Below are positions 61,085-64,000 of a stretch of DNA of 64,000 bases, piece after piece. The stretch covers positions 4,388,501-4,452,500 of the forward strand of contig NZ_CP121473.1 in assembly GCF_033954455.1 (NCBI RefSeq). The letters are read 5' to 3'. Both the position numbers and the translations under genes were made by a program. A model generated the notes under the pieces. The model had not been told where the DNA came from. It did no database searches and saw nothing but the letters and a program-made list of their open reading frames with translations. Every line of letters starts with the position of its first letter. Position 1 is the stretch's first letter. The stretch is from Thiorhodovibrio litoralis. Lineage in GTDB: Bacteria > Pseudomonadota > Gammaproteobacteria > Chromatiales > Chromatiaceae.

Positions 61085-64000
61085 TCAACCCGTCGCGGTA
61101 CGAATCCACTCCACCCGCTTGCGCATCGCGCCGTAGTAGACCACCGGGATAACGACCAAGGTCAGCAGGGTGGAGACGAACAGGCCGAAGAGCAGCGATA
61201 CCGCAAGCCCGGCGAAGATGGGATCGCTGAGCAGAAACATGGCGCCGGCCATGGCCGAGATGGCGGTGAGTACGATAGGTTTGGCGCGCACCACGGCTGA
61301 GTTCACTACAGCTTCCTCGAAGGCCATGCCATCGCGCACCGAGAGGTTGATGAAGTCAACCAGCAGGATGGAGTTGCGCACGATGATGCCGGCCAGGGCG
61401 ATCATGCCGATCATGCTGGTAGCGGTGAACTGGGTGCCAAGCAGCGCATGTCCGGGCAGGATGCCGATGATGGTGAGCGGAATGGGTGCCATGATGATCA
61501 GTGGGACCAGGTAGCTGCGGAACTGGCCCACCACCAGGAGATAAATCAGCACCAGTCCGACGCCATAGGCGAGTCCCATGTCACGGAAGGTCTCGTAGGT
61601 GATCTGCCATTCGCCATCCCACTTGAGACTGAACTCATAAGGATTTTCCGGCGCATCGGTGTACCACTGCGTCAGCCCGAGAGAGTCGGTCAGAGCGCTG
61701 GCGATGGCGAACATGCCGTAGAGTGGGCTGTCGGCGCGACCGGCCATGTCGCCGGTCACATAGACCACCGGCAGCAGGTCCTTGTGATACACGCTTGCGC
61801 TGCGCTCGGTGTCGAGCACTGTGACAATTTCCGACAGTGGCACCAGGTGGTTGTCCTGAGAGCGCACCCGCAGCGCCAGCACCTGGTCGAGATCGGCCTT
61901 GTCGACCTCGGAATACTCGACGCGAATGGGCACCGCGTATTTCACATTGGCCCCGTGCAGGTAGCTCATGTCCTCGCCGTCGAGCACCGTGGCCAGTGCC
62001 TCGGTGATGCTGCTCTGCGCCACTCCGAGCCGTGCGGCCTTGGCGCGATCAACCACCAGCACCAGCTTGTCGGCCGGGTATTCGACCGAGTCATCGACAT
62101 CGACGATGTCTGTCGTGCCCTCAAATTGCGCGCGCACCTGACGTGCGATCTCGATCTGTCCCGGGTATTCGATCCCATAGACCTCTGCCACCAGGGGCGC
62201 GAGCACCGGCGGACCAGGCGGGATCTCGACAATCTTGGCGTTGCCATCGAAGCCCCGCGCGATCTCTTGCAGGGGTTCGCGCACGGCGAGCGCGATCTCA
62301 TGACTGGCGCGCTCGCGATCCTCTTTCGCGGTCAGATTGACCTGAATATCGCCTAGGTGCGCGCCCTCGCGCAGATAGTACTGGCGCACCAGACCGTTGA
62401 AGTTAATGGGCGCGGCCGTGCCGGTGTAGACCTGATAATCGGTGACCTCGGGGACGCTTTCCAGATACTCGCCCATGGCGCCAAGCACCCGCGCGGTCTG
62501 CTCCAAGCTAGTGCCCTCGGGCATATCGAGGACCACCTGAAATTCGCTCTTGTTATCAAAGGGGAGCATTTTCAGGATCACCGCCTGGCTGACCACCAGG
62601 GACAGCGACAAGCCAATGAGCACCAGAATGCCGCCGAGCAGCAGCCAGCGGTTACGCTTGCCCTTGCCGCCGAGCAGGAAGGGGCTGATCAGGCGGTTGA
62701 ACAGCCGTTGTAACCGATTGTCTGGCTTTGTCTCGCTCTCATGTTCTTGATCGCTGGTGGTCAGCACGCCGGAGGTGCTAGCGAACTTGGGCGCGAGGAT
62801 CTTGTAGGTCAGCCAGGGCGTGAACACAAAGGCCACCACCTGGGAAATTAACATGCCGATGGATGCATTGATGGGGATGGGGGTCATGTAGGGCCCCATC
62901 AGGCCGCTGACGAAGGCCATGGGTAGCAGGGCGGCAATCACCGTGAAGGTGGCCAGAATGGTGGGGTTGCCGACCTCATCGACCGCGCGCGGGATGGCTT
63001 CGAGCAGCTTTTTGCCACCCATGGCCAGATGGCGGTGGATGTTTTCCACCACCACGATGGCATCATCGACCAAAATGCCGATGGAAAAAATCAGCGCAAA
63101 CAGCGACACCCGGTTGAGCGTGAAGCCCCAGGCCCAGGAGGCGAAGAGCGTCAGCGACAGGGTGACAATGACCGCAGCTCCGACAATCAGGCCCTCACGC
63201 CAGCCCAGCGCGAGCATCACCAGAGCGACCACTGAAAGTGTCGCAAAGATCAATTCATGGATCAGCCGACTGGCCTTGGCATCGGCGGTGTCGCCATAGT
63301 CGCGGGTGATCAGCACCTCGACGCCTTCGGGGATGAAGGTGCCCTGCAGTTGCTCGAAGCGCTCGGTGACCGCCTCGGCGATCTGCACGGCATTGGTACC
63401 CGCCTGCTTGGCCAGGGCGATGGTCACCGCCGGGGTGGTGCCGGCCAGTTCCAGATCGCGGCTCGCGGCGTCCGGCCCGGCACCGAGCCACACATAGACG
63501 TCCGGGAAGGCCGGCCCGCGCTCCACCTTGGCGACATCGCGCAGGTAGACCGGGCGTCCCTCATGCAGGCCCACCACCAGATCGGCAATCTGCTCGGGGG
63601 AGGTCAGAAAGGTGCCGGCCTGGACTTCGATCTCGCGATTGTCGGCGGTCACGGTGATGTCGTCGCGAATCAGATTATTGGCTTGAAGCGCGCGGCGCAG
63701 GTCGCTTAAGTCAATCCCAAAGCCGGTCAACGCCTGGGGATCGAGCAGCACATGCACGATCTGATCCGGCGCGCCGAGCGTGTAGATATCACGGGTTCCG
63801 GGCACGCGCTTGAGTTCCTGCTCGATGGCATGGGCGACCTGGCCGAGTTCAAAGGCGCCAATATCAGGGTTCTGTGACCACAGGGTCGCGGTCACAATGG
63901 GCACATCGTCGATTCCCTTGGGCTTGACGATGGGCGGGCCGACGCCCAGATTGGGCGGCAGCCAGTCCTCATTAGCAAACACCTTGCTGAACAGGCGCAC
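61085..64000 (-). CDS. RND-family efflux transporter (AcrB/VexF-like), C-terminal 971 residues
   Basis: The frame is open to the window edge, so the N-terminus and start lie to the right. Visible features: a periplasmic porter region (VLLDPQALTGFGIDLSDLRRALQANNL), the TM4 proton-relay motif GILVDDAIVVVENIHRHLA, the second large periplasmic loop and a final TM bundle (GIIVRNSILLVDFINLSVRDG). The protein ends VVYYGAMRKRVEWIRTATG. It exports substrates by proton exchange in the inner membrane together with an adaptor and an outer-membrane channel, which would be encoded outside the window. The substrate cannot be told from this. Confidence 0.93.
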   Translation of the reverse strand: MRLFSKVFANEDWLPPNLGVGPPIVKPKGIDDVPIVTATLWSQNPDIGAFELGQVAHAIEQELKRVPGTRDIYTLGAPDQIVHVLLDPQALTGFGIDLSDLRRALQANNLIRDDITVTADNREIEVQAGTFLTSPEQIADLVVGLHEGRPVYLRDVAKVERGPAFPDVYVWLGAGPDAASRDLELAGTTPAVTIALAKQAGTNAVQIAEAVTERFEQLQGTFIPEGVEVLITRDYGDTADAKASRLIHELIFATLSVVALVMLALGWREGLIVGAAVIVTLSLTLFASWAWGFTLNRVSLFALIFSIGILVDDAIVVVENIHRHLAMGGKKLLEAIPRAVDEVGNPTILATFTVIAALLPMAFVSGLMGPYMTPIPINASIGMLISQVVAFVFTPWLTYKILAPKFASTSGVLTTSDQEHESETKPDNRLQRLFNRLISPFLLGGKGKRNRWLLLGGILVLIGLSLSLVVSQAVILKMLPFDNKSEFQVVLDMPEGTSLEQTARVLGAMGEYLESVPEVTDYQVYTGTAAPINFNGLVRQYYLREGAHLGDIQVNLTAKEDRERASHEIALAVREPLQEIARGFDGNAKIVEIPPGPPVLAPLVAEVYGIEYPGQIEIARQVRAQFEGTTDIVDVDDSVEYPADKLVLVVDRAKAARLGVAQSSITEALATVLDGEDMSYLHGANVKYAVPIRVEYSEVDKADLDQVLALRVRSQDNHLVPLSEIVTVLDTERSASVYHKDLLPVVYVTGDMAGRADSPLYGMFAIASALTDSLGLTQWYTDAPENPYEFSLKWDGEWQITYETFRDMGLAYGVGLVLIYLLVVGQFRSYLVPLIIMAPIPLTIIGILPGHALLGTQFTATSMIGMIALAGIIVRNSILLVDFINLSVRDGMAFEEAVVNSAVVRAKPIVLTAISAMAGAMFLLSDPIFAGLAVSLLFGLFVSTLLTLVVIPVVYYGAMRKRVEWIRTATG

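Overview
The window is high-GC, gene-dense DNA that most likely comes from an anoxygenic phototrophic purple sulfur gammaproteobacterium (Chromatiales-like). The evidence is a bacteriochlorophyll gene block (bchF-bchN-bchB with a PucC/LhaA-type transporter, and ppsR-bchG-bchP), an oxygen-type cobalamin pathway using CobZ, and a DsrC-family protein. No rRNA or tRNA gene was recognised.

Layout. 1-2.5 kb: the last 36 codons of a cas6 gene, a cysteine-free DsrC/RspA-like protein, a DUF1848 protein and a SixA phosphohistidine phosphatase. 2.5-7.2 kb (minus): a hybrid histidine kinase, a uroporphyrinogen-decarboxylase-like methyltransferase and a corrinoid protein, apparently a corrinoid-linked methyl-transfer or sensing unit. 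7.4-9.5 kb: an AAA/PD-(D/E)XK protein and NikR. 9.6-21.8 kb: all enzymes from precorrin-2 to hydrogenobyrinate (CobI, CobZ as two genes, CobJ, CobM, CobF, CobK, CobL, CobH) plus CobB. CobI-CobJ is one fused gene broken by an apparent frameshift. 21.8-31.2 kb: photosynthesis genes around a 610-bp regulatory interval between bchF and ppsR. 31.4-44.4 kb: c-di-GMP and chemosensory genes (PAS-GAF-GGDEF-EAL, MCP, CheB, CheR-TPR, CheA-REC, REC, CheW, CheW-like, Hpt-REC-REC-GGDEF), resembling a Wsp-type system.

44.4-61.1 kb is an accessory/defence island: a vapB with a wrecked vapC, a WYL regulator, a Myxan/Dev-type type I CRISPR-Cas operon (cas6-cas3-cas8-cas7-cas5-cas4/1-cas2), a 236-bp leader and an array of 41 full repeats plus a terminal partial repeat. 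The array is followed by a STAS protein, an orphan Phd antitoxin, gene fragments and another antitoxin with a truncated PIN toxin. 61.1-64 kb is the end of an RND efflux pump.

The most interesting point is that cas7 is split by an IS110-family element at 51323-53128. Removing it restores an in-frame Cas7. The non-coding part of the element folds into two stem-loops. One carries a 9-nt string identical to the cas7 sequence abutting the left junction, and the other a 7-nt string complementary to the element end with its core. This looks like the element's bridge RNA. The insertion should disable interference while leaving cas4/1, cas2 and the array intact.

A second theme is low-complexity inserts inside otherwise conserved enzymes, together with degenerate 7-bp-periodic repeats in intergenic spacers. 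All assignments come from reading the translations and motifs; no database search was run.
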